Positions 16,706-26,345 of a stretch of 64,000 nucleotides of DNA are shown here, piece after piece. Numbering within the stretch: position 1 is the first letter of the stretch; each line of letters opens with the position of its first letter. The notes under the pieces were generated by a model. The model did not search any database and was not told the origin of the DNA. It saw only the letters and a program-made list of their open reading frames with translations. The position numbers and the translations under genes were made by a program. This DNA is from JBBQED01 sp038320345 (GTDB lineage Bacteria > Bacteroidota > Bacteroidia > AKYH767-A > OLB10). The DNA is taken from assembly GCA_038320345.1 (NCBI GenBank), contig JBBQED010000016.1, forward strand, positions 11,460 through 75,459, given 5' to 3'.

Positions 16706-18011
16706 AAAACGGATTTGTATTCATTGGTTTCGACGTGATTTACGCTTGGAAGATAATGCAGCATTATATCATGCGCTGAAGAGTGGTATTCCCGTACTAT
16801 CGATATTTATATTTGATAGTAACATTTTGAATAAGTTGGAAAACCGCAATGATAAGCGAGTCATCTTTATTCATCGACAATTAGAAAGTATCCAAAAGCA
16901 ATTGAAAAAACTGGGAAGTAGCCTAGTAATAAAATACGGTGATCCCATAACCGTATGGAAGGAATTCATTGCAACGTATTCTATAGATTCGGTGTTTACG
17001 AATCATGATTATGAGCCTTATGCGAGAGAGCGTGATGAGGGTATTGGAAAGCTCTTACAGCAATCAAGAATTTCTTGGCATACCTTCAAAGATCAAGTGA
17101 TATTTGAAAAAGATGAAGTGGTGAAAGATGATGGAAAACCATATACTGTTTACACTCCATACTCTAGAAAATGGATGGGAAAACTGAATGATTTTTATCT
17201 TCAACCCTATCCTTGCCATGTGTATTTCAAAAATTTTCTCCAACAAAAGCCAGAGAAAATAATTTCACTAAAGGAAATGAGTTTCATTGATGATGATACT
17301 GTTTTCCCAAAGAAAGATGTGAGTGGTGATCTGCTAAAAAATTATGCTACTCAAAGAGATCTTCCTGGTGTAAATGGTACATCCTTGTTGGGAATTCATC
17401 TGCGATTTGGGACGATCAGCATCCGTGCTTTAGCACATCATGCACAACCTATTAGTTTCAGTTGGCTCAATGAATTGATCTGGAGAGAATTTTATATGAG
17501 TATTCTTTGGCATTTTCCGCATGCTGCAAAATCCTCTTTTAAACCAGCCTATGATCACTTACGATGGAGAAATAATGCTGAGGAATTTGCATTGTGGTGC
17601 GAAGGAAAAACGGGGTATCCCATTGTAGATGCAGGAATGCGTCAATTAAATGAAACTGGATTTATGCATAACAGAGTTAGGATGGTAGTAGCTAGCTTCC
17701 TCACTAAACATCTACTCATCGATTGGAGATGGGGAGAAGCATATTTCGCTCAGAAACTTCTCGATTTTGAATTATCGAGCAATAACGGTGGATGGCAATG
17801 GGCTGCTGGTTCAGGATGTGACGCAGCACCTTATTTCAGGATTTTTAATCCCTATGAACAAACTAAAAAGTTTGATCCTCAATTTACGTATATCCGCAAA
17901 TGGGTACCGGAGTTTGAAGACTTCAGCTATCCCTCACCTATCGTAGATCATAAAGAGGCTAGAGAACGTTGTTTGTCGATGTATAAAGCAGTGTTAGCCC
18001 CAGCGGTCTAA
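16695..18011 (+). CDS. phrB: Cryptochrome/photolyase family protein (deoxyribodipyrimidine photolyase)
   Basis: Class I CPD photolyase type: light-driven repair of cyclobutane pyrimidine dimers with FAD. 438 residues. N-terminal antenna-binding Rossmann domain starts IHWFRRDLRLEDN; the C-terminal FAD domain has LIWREFYMSILW, GKTGYPIVDAGMRQL, TGFMHNRVRM and the GGWQWAAGSGCDAAPYFRIF block. The electron-transfer Trp triad is conserved by spacing with E. coli: W291, W344, W367. It overlaps the TIGR01777 gene by 11 bases and ends at a terminator. Which antenna cofactor is bound cannot be told from sequence alone. Confidence 0.95.
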   Translation: MDDKKRICIHWFRRDLRLEDNAALYHALKSGIPVLSIFIFDSNILNKLENRNDKRVIFIHRQLESIQKQLKKLGSSLVIKYGDPITVWKEFIATYSIDSVFTNHDYEPYARERDEGIGKLLQQSRISWHTFKDQVIFEKDEVVKDDGKPYTVYTPYSRKWMGKLNDFYLQPYPCHVYFKNFLQQKPEKIISLKEMSFIDDDTVFPKKDVSGDLLKNYATQRDLPGVNGTSLLGIHLRFGTISIRALAHHAQPISFSWLNELIWREFYMSILWHFPHAAKSSFKPAYDHLRWRNNAEEFALWCEGKTGYPIVDAGMRQLNETGFMHNRVRMVVASFLTKHLLIDWRWGEAYFAQKLLDFELSSNNGGWQWAAGSGCDAAPYFRIFNPYEQTKKFDPQFTYIRKWVPEFEDFSYPSPIVDHKEARERCLSMYKAVLAPAV

Positions 18012-18016
18012 TAAAA

Positions 18017-18044
18017 AAAGCCCCGACATTGCTGTCAGGGCTTT
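18017..18044. terminator. Terminator after photolyase gene
   Basis: 12-bp stem AAAGCCCCGACA (18017-18028) / TGTCAGGGCTTT (18033-18044) with one C-A mismatch and a TTGC loop. It also serves the convergent T9SS gene end at 18070. Confidence 0.85.
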
Positions 18045-18069
18045 CACGAAATGTGTTAATTCAATTAAA

Positions 18070-21000
18070 TCAATAAACGGTCACTTTTCTGATCGCTTGT
18101 TTATCAGAGCCCGTAATATTTACAACATATACTCCTTTTCCAAAAGTACTGAGATCAATTTTTCTTTCATGCTGACCTCTGAACTCATCCAGACGATATT
18201 GATACACCACTTCACCTAAAGTATTACTAAGTGTGATCATATAATTATCTTTTGTAGGGGCATTAAATTTCAAATTAAATTCTCCATTGCTTGGGTTCGG
18301 GAAAATTTCCAAAGAATTTTCGATACTCAATTCAGAAATTCCGATGATAGCACAAGTATCCAGCGCAACAACCGCAGAACGACCGGTGTTACAAGTGATA
18401 TCGGTGTATTCCCAATAGTAGAAGAAATAATAGTAGCCAGGAGAACCTGCATTACTTCCAGTAATGTTCACCGAAGAACTCGTATACGGATAAACTGCAC
18501 CCGCTGAGTTTCTGTATAAGTCAACTAAACCACGGCATTTAATGAAGTAATTTACTCCTGGATAAAGCGTGAAATTCAAAGTGACCGTTGCAGGATTGAT
18601 TGGACTAGCTGGAATAAATACTGTAGTATCTATATAAGTATTTCCTTGAGGATCCAGAATTTCGATAGTACGGTTACCAGCAGTATTCGCATAAACCTGC
18701 ACTGTATTTAAAACAACAGGATTTAATACATCGAAATACATTCCGCGAATATCATTTGCGGTGAAGTATGCTCCTGCACCAATGCTATTGAAAGATTCAC
18801 CCGTGATATCTCCTAATCCTGGAGGGAATACTTCATCTACATAATAAGTTGTTGTAGAGGTAATATTTGGTGAATACGATGTTCCTGTAGCTAATAGATT
18901 ACCTCCACCTAATGCATCCCACCAACGAAGGGTTCCTGATCCTGATCCGGTTGCAGATAGATTTACTGGTCCTGCACCACATCGTTGATCACCAACTGTT
19001 GCTGGACTATTCTGAGGGCTTGTTGCAATGTTGATGTAGTTGGCATATGTTACCGTATCCGCACCATTTGCATTTGTAGAAATTAGCGTAACCGGGAAAG
19101 TTCCAGAGGTATTATAGTACACAAGAGGATTTTGTTGATTGGAAGTAGCTGGAACTCCGCCTGGAAAACTCCAATCCCAATTGGTTGGTTGGCCTGCGGA
19201 ATAGTCTGTGAATTGAATTGCAGTTCCTTGACACGAAATATTTTTATTTGATGCAAATGCAGAAGTAGGTGCATAAGTTCCTGGAACATATAAATCAGAT
19301 TCCCAGAGTCCACGTCCATACGTTGATGCACGAATTTTACCTGTTGGATAAAAAATGGAAAGCTGAGTTACTGTTACATTCGGTAATCCCAAAAAGAAAG
19401 GTTGCCACACACTCAATGATGCATCTTTATAGAATACACCAACATCTGTCCCAATATATAATCCATCATTTGAGTTATTCACATAAGTAATACAGTTCAC
19501 AGGAATATTTGGAATCGATCCTGATAAATTCACCCATGAAACTCCTTGGTCACTCGTTTGGAAAACTTTACTCGTATTGGTAAATCCAGAGAACGTTACC
19601 CAAGCTTTATTAGCATCTGTATTACTACATGCAATAAAAGTTATATTTCCATTAGGAATACTAGTTATGGTAGTCCATGTTGCACCTCCATCAGAACTCT
19701 TATATAATCCACCTGGCTTTGCCGCCCAGATTACTTGATTATCTGCTGGTGAAACCGCTAAATTGGTACAAGTTGAGGTATTCGTGAAATTACTTAGCTT
19801 GGTCCATGCACCTCCGCCATTCGTGCTTTTCCAAACGTTTACGAATCCAGTATAAATCGTTCCTGCATTTACTGGATCTTGAATCCATGGTGTTACCCAT
19901 GCACCAGCTTCATTGATATTTCCAATGGCTGAAGAGAAACTACTTCCACCGTTTGTTGAACGTTGTAATGCTCCATTGTAATATTCTGCCCACATGTTCT
20001 GATCGTTATTCCAATCGATGAAACATAACATCCCATCACCACCGAGTATACGTTGCCATCCGGAAGCGTTGTAACGGTTAGTTCCGTTATCCTGCCATCC
20101 TTGAATCAATAAATCAGCGTTGGTGGTAGATTGTCCGAAGCCATACATCTGAGAAATTTGTAAACCATCACTTAGATCTGTCCATCCTGCACCACTGTTG
20201 GTAGTTTTAAATATTCCACCATCACTTACGATGTAATAGGTGTTTGCAGAAGTGAACACGATATCATGATAATCAACGTGCGTATTTCCTCCGTTCTGTG
20301 ACCATGCCACTCCACCATTAGTTGAGCGAAGGAAATCAGTTTGTCCACCTAAAATTACTTCGTCAGCATTCGTTGGTGAAACTGCAATAGCAAGATCATA
20401 CCATTGTTGAGTTCCTAAAGCGGGTGTACTCGGCTTAGTAAAACTAGTGCCGCTATTTGTAGATTTATAAAAACCTTCTGTTCCATAATTGGGTGCAGGA
20501 AGTCCAACGATCATATACACATAACTATCATTCGATGGACTAACGGCAATGGCCATACGACTTACGTTTGTGGATACAGGAAGTCCTGAAGTAATCTTGG
20601 TAAACGTCTGACCATTATTTGTGGATTTGTAAAACTCAGTTCCACACACATAAACAGTATTTGGATCATTGGGCTTAAACTCCATGTCTTTAAATCCGCC
20701 TGTTTGTGTTTGTGTAAATGTAGCACCGGCATCAGTACTGCGATATACCCCCGCAGAAGTAGCCACCAAAAGAGTACTAGTATTAGTTGGGTCAATCAGA
20801 ATTTTACTGATTTGACGATAATTCGCCATGTAATAAGATAATCCTGTTGGATTCCAAGTAGTACCACCATCTATAGATTTTAAAACACCTACTGAATAAG
20901 TATCACCTGCATCACCATCGCCTGTTGCGAGGTACATGATGTTAGTATTGGTTGGGTCGATAGCGATATCAGAACATCCAATTACTTGTGATAATTGATC

Positions 21001-21537
21001 CGTATTGGTTGACCAAGTCGCACCACCATCGGTAGATTTCCATAGTCCTCCACCCGGAGATCCTACATAAATTGTATTCTGATTGGTAGGATCGAAACGT
21101 ACAAAAGTTAATCTTCCGGCATTACCTCCTGAAGGAACTACATTGGTTGGTCCGATGAGTGTCCAATTTCCAGAATTCAAAGTTTTGTACTGCTCGCGGT
21201 ACTTTTTATACTCTCTCCAAGTAGTTGACGGATCAAATCGCTCGCCTGTTGGAGAAACACGTGGAGCCATAAATGCTTCCCAGCGTTTGTATTGGAAGAA
21301 GCCCGGAACTTCCATTTCTTCTTCTGTTAGATCCTGACCGCCCTTTTTGAGAGCGCGCTTCTTTTCCCGCTCAATTTCGCGATCTTTTTTTGCATAGTAC
21401 TTATTCCAAGACTGTTGTACTTCAAAGAAGTTCACATTGGGATCGTTCATTTTAGTCACCCAGTCCTGGGAAAATACGGAGGAAGGGACGACCATCACCA
21501 TGATCAACATGGCTATGAAGAGTAATTTTTTATTCAT
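18070..21537 (-). CDS. Large secreted Asp-box repeat protein with PKD domain and T9SS sorting domain
   Basis: 1155 residues, exported by the T9SS to the surface or medium. Signal peptide ends SSVFSQ. About residues 120-700 hold at least eleven Asp-box-like motifs (KSTDGGATW and variants), predicting a sortilin/Vps10-like or BNR beta-propeller, here probably two. Then a PKD domain (about 765-850, WDWSFPGGVP), an Ig-like Ser/Gly region (about 855-915, RCGAGPVNLSATGSGSGTLRWW), a beta-rich region, and the type A T9SS sorting domain (about 1070-1155, LEIFPNPSNGEFNLKF...KGVYVVNI...RKVTVY). No catalytic residues of sialidases are evident. Likely adhesion or extracellular polymer binding; inference. 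Confidence 0.92.
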   Translation of the reverse strand: MNKKLLFIAMLIMVMVVPSSVFSQDWVTKMNDPNVNFFEVQQSWNKYYAKKDREIEREKKRALKKGGQDLTEEEMEVPGFFQYKRWEAFMAPRVSPTGERFDPSTTWREYKKYREQYKTLNSGNWTLIGPTNVVPSGGNAGRLTFVRFDPTNQNTIYVGSPGGGLWKSTDGGATWSTNTDQLSQVIGCSDIAIDPTNTNIMYLATGDGDAGDTYSVGVLKSIDGGTTWNPTGLSYYMANYRQISKILIDPTNTSTLLVATSAGVYRSTDAGATFTQTQTGGFKDMEFKPNDPNTVYVCGTEFYKSTNNGQTFTKITSGLPVSTNVSRMAIAVSPSNDSYVYMIVGLPAPNYGTEGFYKSTNSGTSFTKPSTPALGTQQWYDLAIAVSPTNADEVILGGQTDFLRSTNGGVAWSQNGGNTHVDYHDIVFTSANTYYIVSDGGIFKTTNSGAGWTDLSDGLQISQMYGFGQSTTNADLLIQGWQDNGTNRYNASGWQRILGGDGMLCFIDWNNDQNMWAEYYNGALQRSTNGGSSFSSAIGNINEAGAWVTPWIQDPVNAGTIYTGFVNVWKSTNGGGAWTKLSNFTNTSTCTNLAVSPADNQVIWAAKPGGLYKSSDGGATWTTITSIPNGNITFIACSNTDANKAWVTFSGFTNTSKVFQTSDQGVSWVNLSGSIPNIPVNCITYVNNSNDGLYIGTDVGVFYKDASLSVWQPFFLGLPNVTVTQLSIFYPTGKIRASTYGRGLWESDLYVPGTYAPTSAFASNKNISCQGTAIQFTDYSAGQPTNWDWSFPGGVPATSNQQNPLVYYNTSGTFPVTLISTNANGADTVTYANYINIATSPQNSPATVGDQRCGAGPVNLSATGSGSGTLRWWDALGGGNLLATGTSYSPNITSTTTYYVDEVFPPGLGDITGESFNSIGAGAYFTANDIRGMYFDVLNPVVLNTVQVYANTAGNRTIEILDPQGNTYIDTTVFIPASPINPATVTLNFTLYPGVNYFIKCRGLVDLYRNSAGAVYPYTSSSVNITGSNAGSPGYYYFFYYWEYTDITCNTGRSAVVALDTCAIIGISELSIENSLEIFPNPSNGEFNLKFNAPTKDNYMITLSNTLGEVVYQYRLDEFRGQHERKIDLSTFGKGVYVVNITGSDKQAIRKVTVY

Positions 21538-21583
21538 TTTAAGGGTTTTGAGTACGGTCTATTTCGATAGGATATCGATAATT

Positions 21584-21591
21584 CAAATATA
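21584..21591 (-). promoter_or_regulatory. -7 element of the Asp-box T9SS protein gene
   Basis: Minus-strand TATATTTG, exact TAnnTTTG, giving a leader of about 40 bases. No TTG at the usual distance. Confidence 0.5.
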
Positions 21592-21771
21592 GTCAAAACA
21601 TTAAAAAAATAAAAATGTCTTCTTCCTCCATTGGCATTATCCTTACTGAAATTACAAGATATCCCATATAAACCTTGAAAAATGCAAGTCAACTCCTGCT
21701 TTATTACCTTAAACCAACAACCAGCCTTCTGCATGAAACTACAAGCAACTCTTATTCGCCATGGAATTGCA

Positions 21772-21800
21772 TTGATTCAACTGGGAGTAGATTATCTTTG
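21772..21800 (+). promoter_or_regulatory. Promoter of ribE
   Basis: TTG (21772-21774), 18-base spacer, TATCTTTG (21793-21800): full consensus match, 40 bases before the ATG. Confidence 0.75.
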
Positions 21801-21840
21801 TGGGATCAAATTACCACATCCATCACGCCTATATTAAATT

Positions 21841-22440
21841 ATGTTCACCGGTATCATTGAATCCACAGGAAAAGTACTTAGCATTCACGAAGAAGGCAGC
21901 AATAAAACATTTCAACTGAGTTGTTCCTTCCTTTCTGAACTCAAAATAGACCAAAGCCTAGCCCACAATGGTGTTTGCCTAACGGTGACGGATATCCGAA
22001 ATGATAGTTATTCAGTAACTGCAATTGCGGAGACTTTAAGAAGAACAAATTTAGGTGCATTAAAATCCAGTGATGTAGTGAATTTAGAACGATGCATGAA
22101 AGCAGATGGTCGTCTTGATGGACATATCGTTCAAGGACATGTAGATCTTACTGGCAATTGTGCTTCTATTCAAGAAGAAAATGGAAGTTGGATTTTTGAA
22201 TTCACCTATAATGCAAGTAGTTCGCATTACACTGTTGAGAAGGGTTCTATCTGTGTGAACGGAGTAAGTTTAACTGTTGTGGATTCTTCACCGGGAAAAT
22301 TTTCAGTGGCCATCATTCCCTATACCTATGAACATACCGGTTTTCATGCTTTGCTAAAAGGTGATACAGTGAACTTGGAATTTGATGTCATCGGAAAATA
22401 TGTAACTGCATACATGAATCGGATTCATTCCCCAAAATAA
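21841..22440 (+). CDS. ribE: Riboflavin synthase alpha subunit
   Basis: Dismutates two 6,7-dimethyl-8-ribityllumazines to riboflavin plus a pyrimidine. 199 residues, the usual size, with two tandem lumazine-binding domains: MFTGIIESTGKV at the start of the first and GHIVQGHVDLTGN/ICVNGVSLTV in the second. FTGIIE is the family's hallmark N-terminus. It stands alone with its own promoter; other rib genes are not nearby. It runs toward the MFS gene. Confidence 0.96.
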   Translation: MFTGIIESTGKVLSIHEEGSNKTFQLSCSFLSELKIDQSLAHNGVCLTVTDIRNDSYSVTAIAETLRRTNLGALKSSDVVNLERCMKADGRLDGHIVQGHVDLTGNCASIQEENGSWIFEFTYNASSSHYTVEKGSICVNGVSLTVVDSSPGKFSVAIIPYTYEHTGFHALLKGDTVNLEFDVIGKYVTAYMNRIHSPK

Positions 22441-22457
22441 AAAAGAATCGTCTGATT

Positions 22458-23633
22458 TTAGCTGGTAACAATGGAATTTTTTCCTTGATAAAACAGCCAT
22501 CCTAAAGCGAATCCAGCTCCTATTGCCGTCAATAAAAAAGCCGTTTCAATTCCATATTTTTCAAATACGATTCCGGTCCAAGCGCCAGCTACCAATGCAG
22601 CAATGCTACTCACACTAGCATAAAAACCAAGTGCTGTTCCTCTTTCCTTTTCAGGAGCAATCACAGACACCATCGCTTTTACGACACTTTCAGTGCATGC
22701 CATGGATCCTGCATAGATCAGGAATAAAATAAAAAATCCAATAATATTTTGATTGAAGGCCATTCCTGCATAGGTTAGCATGAAAAGAAATAATCCACCC
22801 AGCAATACTTTTCTTCTGCCAATTTTATCTGCCAGTTTTCCTACAGGATAAGCTAGCAGTGCATAAATTAAGTTGTAAAAAATATAAGCACCAATCATTG
22901 CCTGATCACTCCAACCTGCCGCCTTTACAGCGAGTAAAAGAAAAACATCCGGACTATTTACCAATGCAAAAACGATGAGGGCGGTCATGAGTTTACGGTA
23001 ACTCACGGCTGCTGTTTTCCAATAACTTAGGTAATGAAAGAAACCTGGTTTTTTGGTAGTAGCTGCAGGAGATTTTGCAACATCTTTTATCAGGAACGTA
23101 AACAACCATGAACTAACGGCTGGCAGTACCGCAATTACAAATAAGGAGCGGTAATCACCCGGATGAAACCAGAGCCAGATCAATGCGAGTATAGGACCGA
23201 TCGCTGCTCCGGCAGTATCCATCGCCCGATGAAAGCCGAAAATGGCTGCTCTATTCTCTTCAGTGCTTTCCCTTGCCAAGATTGCATCTCTAGGTGCGGT
23301 TCTCACTCCTTTTCCTACTCGGTCCGTCAAGCGTGATAAATAAATGATCGGCAATGATGAAGAAAACAAAAGCAAACCTTTTCCTAATGATGATAAGCCA
23401 TATCCGGTCCTTACAAATGGTGCGCGTGCTCCACTTTGGTCTGACAGATTTCCAAAATATCCTTTAGTCAATCCCGCAGTAAGGTTAGCCAGTCCTTCGA
23501 GCAATCCTATCGCTAAAAAAGAATAGCCCGTAGCTTTTAAGAATAGAGGCATCACCGGATACAACAATTCACTTGCAATATCTGCGAGTAAACTTACTAC
23601 CGATAAAATGATAACTGTTCTTGAAATTTTCAT
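22458..23633 (-). CDS. MFS transporter
   Basis: 391-residue major facilitator superfamily permease with about twelve hydrophobic helices. The loop 2-3 signature appears as KGYFGNLSDQSGARAPFVRTGY and again in the second half as YPVGKLADKIGRRKVLLGG. The N-terminal half also carries the conserved RVGKGVRTAPRDAILA stretch seen in a group of uncharacterised MFS proteins with drug-exporter-like topology. Substrate unknown. It is convergent with ribE (17 bases apart) and 75 bases from rlmN on the same strand. Confidence 0.9.
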   Translation of the reverse strand: MKISRTVIILSVVSLLADIASELLYPVMPLFLKATGYSFLAIGLLEGLANLTAGLTKGYFGNLSDQSGARAPFVRTGYGLSSLGKGLLLFSSSLPIIYLSRLTDRVGKGVRTAPRDAILARESTEENRAAIFGFHRAMDTAGAAIGPILALIWLWFHPGDYRSLFVIAVLPAVSSWLFTFLIKDVAKSPAATTKKPGFFHYLSYWKTAAVSYRKLMTALIVFALVNSPDVFLLLAVKAAGWSDQAMIGAYIFYNLIYALLAYPVGKLADKIGRRKVLLGGLFLFMLTYAGMAFNQNIIGFFILFLIYAGSMACTESVVKAMVSVIAPEKERGTALGFYASVSSIAALVAGAWTGIVFEKYGIETAFLLTAIGAGFALGWLFYQGKNSIVTS

Positions 23634-23708
23634 AAAAACATCTAGGAAAGAATCTGATAATTTAATTCAGAAAACTTTAACGATATAAATGTAGGAAATT
23701 AAAATGCA

Positions 23709-24752
23709 CTACACTTTAACGCTTTTATTGGCAAGTTGTCCGCAAGCCGCATCAATATCTTTTCCTCTACTTCGTCTAACATTTACGATATGTCCATCGC
23801 GCTCCAATACTTTCACAAATGCGGCGAATCGTTCATCAGTAGTATTGGTAAATTCTCCATCACCGATAGAATTATATTCAATGAGATTAATTTTTGCCGT
23901 CACTTTACGCGTGAATTCGGAGAGCTCACGAGCATCTTCCAAACTATCATTGAAATTTTTAAAAACGATATATTCAAAGGTAACGCGGGTTCCAGTTTTC
24001 TCATAAAAATAGAGTAATGCTTCTTCGAGTGCGTCCAGCGTATTGTGCTCGTTGATTGGCATAATCTGGCTACGCTTTTTATCATTAGCTGCATGCAGTG
24101 AAAGAGCGAGATTAAATTTCACCTCATCATCTCCTAGTTTCTTGATCATCTTTGCAATGCCCGCCGTAGAAACAGTAATCCTTTGTGGCGACATTCCCAA
24201 ACCAGCTGGTGAAGTAATGTGTTCAATACTCTTCAATACATTACTATAATTCAGCAAAGGCTCACCCATGCCCATGTACACAATATTGCTGAGGGGAATA
24301 TTATAATTTTCTTCTGCTTGTTTACGGATGATCGCCACTTGATCATAGATCTCATCGAAATGCAAATTACGAATACGATCTAATTTACCAGTTGCACAAA
24401 ATTTACATGTTAAACTACATCCCACTTGTGATGATACGCAGGCAGTCATGCGGGTATCAGTTGGAATCAAAACACCCTCCACCACAAATCCATCATGTAG
24501 TTTAAAAGCACTTTTAATGGTACGGTCTTTACTCTGTTGTGTTGTTTCAACAATGACCGGGTTTAATGTAAAATTTTCTTCTAATAACTTGCGCGTGTCT
24601 TTGGAAAGGTTGGTCATCTCTTCAAATGAACGAGCAGATTTCTGCCACAACCACTCTTTTACTTGCTTTACGCGGAAAGGCTTCTCCCCTGCTTCTGCCA
24701 TAAAAGTGGCTAGCTGATCAGCATCTAGGTGCCGGAGATTTTTCTTTTCCAT
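23709..24752 (-). CDS. rlmN: Dual-specificity RNA methyltransferase RlmN
   Basis: Radical-SAM enzyme that methylates C2 of A2503 in 23S rRNA and A37 in some tRNAs. 347 residues. The [4Fe-4S] motif is C112-x3-C116-x2-C119 (GCSLTCKFCATGK), and the mechanistic Cys that carries the methyl group is C337 in DIDAACGQL near the C-terminus. The IVYMGMGEPLLNY and LSLHAANDKKR motifs fit the family. The promoter -7 element ends four bases before the ATG. Confidence 0.97.
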   Translation of the reverse strand: MEKKNLRHLDADQLATFMAEAGEKPFRVKQVKEWLWQKSARSFEEMTNLSKDTRKLLEENFTLNPVIVETTQQSKDRTIKSAFKLHDGFVVEGVLIPTDTRMTACVSSQVGCSLTCKFCATGKLDRIRNLHFDEIYDQVAIIRKQAEENYNIPLSNIVYMGMGEPLLNYSNVLKSIEHITSPAGLGMSPQRITVSTAGIAKMIKKLGDDEVKFNLALSLHAANDKKRSQIMPINEHNTLDALEEALLYFYEKTGTRVTFEYIVFKNFNDSLEDARELSEFTRKVTAKINLIEYNSIGDGEFTNTTDERFAAFVKVLERDGHIVNVRRSRGKDIDAACGQLANKSVKV

Positions 24753-24756
24753 GCTA

Positions 24757-24764
24757 CAAAGATA
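24757..24764 (-). promoter_or_regulatory. -7 element of rlmN promoter, near-leaderless
   Basis: Minus-strand TATCTTTG, four bases before the rlmN ATG. Confidence 0.55.
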
Positions 24765-24897
24765 CGGCTCTCAGCTGTGCTATTTTTAAAAATATACAAG
24801 GAAGGTGAATTTCCTTTTTGATGATGATTGAAGTTTACTGTCCTCTAAAAATCAGGTGGTTACCTCCACATCAGAACTACTTTCCAGCTGAACTCAC

Positions 24898-24905
24898 TAC
24901 CTTCG
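24898..24905 (+). promoter_or_regulatory. Possible -7 element of amidohydrolase gene
   Basis: TACCTTCG differs from TAnnTTTG by one base; the same variant lies upstream of leuS. 18 bases before the ATG. Confidence 0.35.
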
Positions 24906-24923
24906 CAAGGAAACAAAAATAGA

Positions 24924-26099
24924 GTGATGATTTATTCCGCCAGCCTTATTTGTCCGATATCCATTCCACCCATTGTTAACGGATGGATAGAAACGGATTC
25001 TGAAGGAACCATCATTTCTGTGAATGATAGTCCAGCGCCCGACAATGCTATCATGCTACAAGGAATTCTAATTCCCGGTTTTGTAAATACACATTGTCAC
25101 TTAGAACTATCTCACTTACGGGGACGCATATCCGAAAATACTGGAATGACCGAATTTATCCGGACTCTCCTCGCTCAAAGATTTACCATTCCTATGGAAG
25201 AACAATTTGCAGCGATGCAATATGCGGAAGATGAAATGTTGAAAAATGGAATTGTTGCGGTAGGTGATATTTCTAATTTCGATTCATCGCTTCAGATCAA
25301 GAATAACAACCGCTTGTATTATCACACTTTTGTAGAGGTGCTTGGATTAAATCCTGAACATGCAGAAAATATAATTGAAAAAGCAATTACCTTAAAAGAA
25401 CAATTTTCTGCTGTTGCCAATCATACGTCGAGTATCGTTCCACATGCTCCCTATTCAGTTTCGACTCCATTATTAGAACTCATTAATAGTTTAGGAACTG
25501 GAGATCCTGTGAGTATGCACATGGAAGAAAGCGAGGATGAAGATCAGTTTTGCCGAAAAAAAAATGGACCGCTTGCTGCATTTTACCAAGAGATGGGAAT
25601 TAATTTTGAGAGCTTTCCAGCAGAGGAAGATAAATCACCGATTGAACAAATTCTTCCCGAATTAGATCAATGCGATCAACTCATGATGGTGCACAATACG
25701 CTGCTTACAAGTGAAGAGATGCAATGGGCAGAAAACAAAAATCAAAATCTTACCTGGTGTTTATGTCCTTCAGCAAATCAGTATATCACCAATACCTTAC
25801 CCGACTTTTACCTTTTTAATTCTACCACTCATAAAGTTACAATTGGTACTGATAGTCTCGCATCAAATCATCATTTGTCTATCCTCGATGAACTATATCT
25901 CATTCAGCAAACAGCTCCGATGATTCCTTTTGAAAATTTATTGCGTTGGGCAACAATTAACGGTGCTGTATTTTTAAAAATAGATCATCAATTTGGCAGT
26001 TTGGAAATTGGTAAAAAACCAGGATTAGTTTTGTTAGAAAATATTGAAACAGATAATCCAGTGATCAGGAATGATACATCAGTTCGTAAAATCAATTAA
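24924..26099 (+). CDS. Amidohydrolase family protein (deaminase-like)
   Basis: 391-residue metal-dependent hydrolase of the TRZ/ATZ/SAH-deaminase branch. Metal-binding H-x-H in NTHCHLELSHLRG (about 61-70), then HAPYSVSTPLL, HMEES and the C-terminal GTDSLASNHHLSILDEL. Such enzymes deaminate S-adenosylhomocysteine, guanine or aminodeoxyfutalosine (MqnX). The HCHLELSHL form is close to proteins annotated as MqnX-type, but no other futalosine-pathway gene is nearby, so the substrate is left open. Confidence 0.88.
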   Translation: MMIYSASLICPISIPPIVNGWIETDSEGTIISVNDSPAPDNAIMLQGILIPGFVNTHCHLELSHLRGRISENTGMTEFIRTLLAQRFTIPMEEQFAAMQYAEDEMLKNGIVAVGDISNFDSSLQIKNNNRLYYHTFVEVLGLNPEHAENIIEKAITLKEQFSAVANHTSSIVPHAPYSVSTPLLELINSLGTGDPVSMHMEESEDEDQFCRKKNGPLAAFYQEMGINFESFPAEEDKSPIEQILPELDQCDQLMMVHNTLLTSEEMQWAENKNQNLTWCLCPSANQYITNTLPDFYLFNSTTHKVTIGTDSLASNHHLSILDELYLIQQTAPMIPFENLLRWATINGAVFLKIDHQFGSLEIGKKPGLVLLENIETDNPVIRNDTSVRKIN

Positions 26100-26345
26100 A
26101 GAAATTTTAGCGCTAATCGTTTACCGTACAAACAATTTAAAGGCTCTGCTAGCTTGATAAAAAGGGGCAATTAAAATTGAAATTTTTTCAGGAATCAATT
26201 AGTTGAAGAATGCTGTTAGCTTAATAAGACATTCATAAACTAACACAATAAAAACTCACTTAGTTATTATAACAAATTGAAAAATAACAAGGTTGAGTTC
26301 TTTCAATAAAAATTTTAGATCGCAAGCGAACTCTATACACTTTAA

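Larger units (their letters stand above)
21538..21840. other. Divergent promoter region between T9SS protein gene and ribE
   Basis: 303 bases without a gene, holding one promoter for each flanking gene (listed). I looked for an FMN riboswitch upstream of ribE and saw no recognisable conserved core. Confidence 0.6.

Noticed and set aside
21700..21840. FMN riboswitch upstream of ribE
   Set aside because: Looked for the conserved RFN core and hairpins; only a promoter with a short leader is seen.
24924..26099. Assignment as MqnX (aminodeoxyfutalosine deaminase)
   Set aside because: Similar motifs, but no futalosine-pathway gene is nearby and related amidohydrolases act on other substrates.
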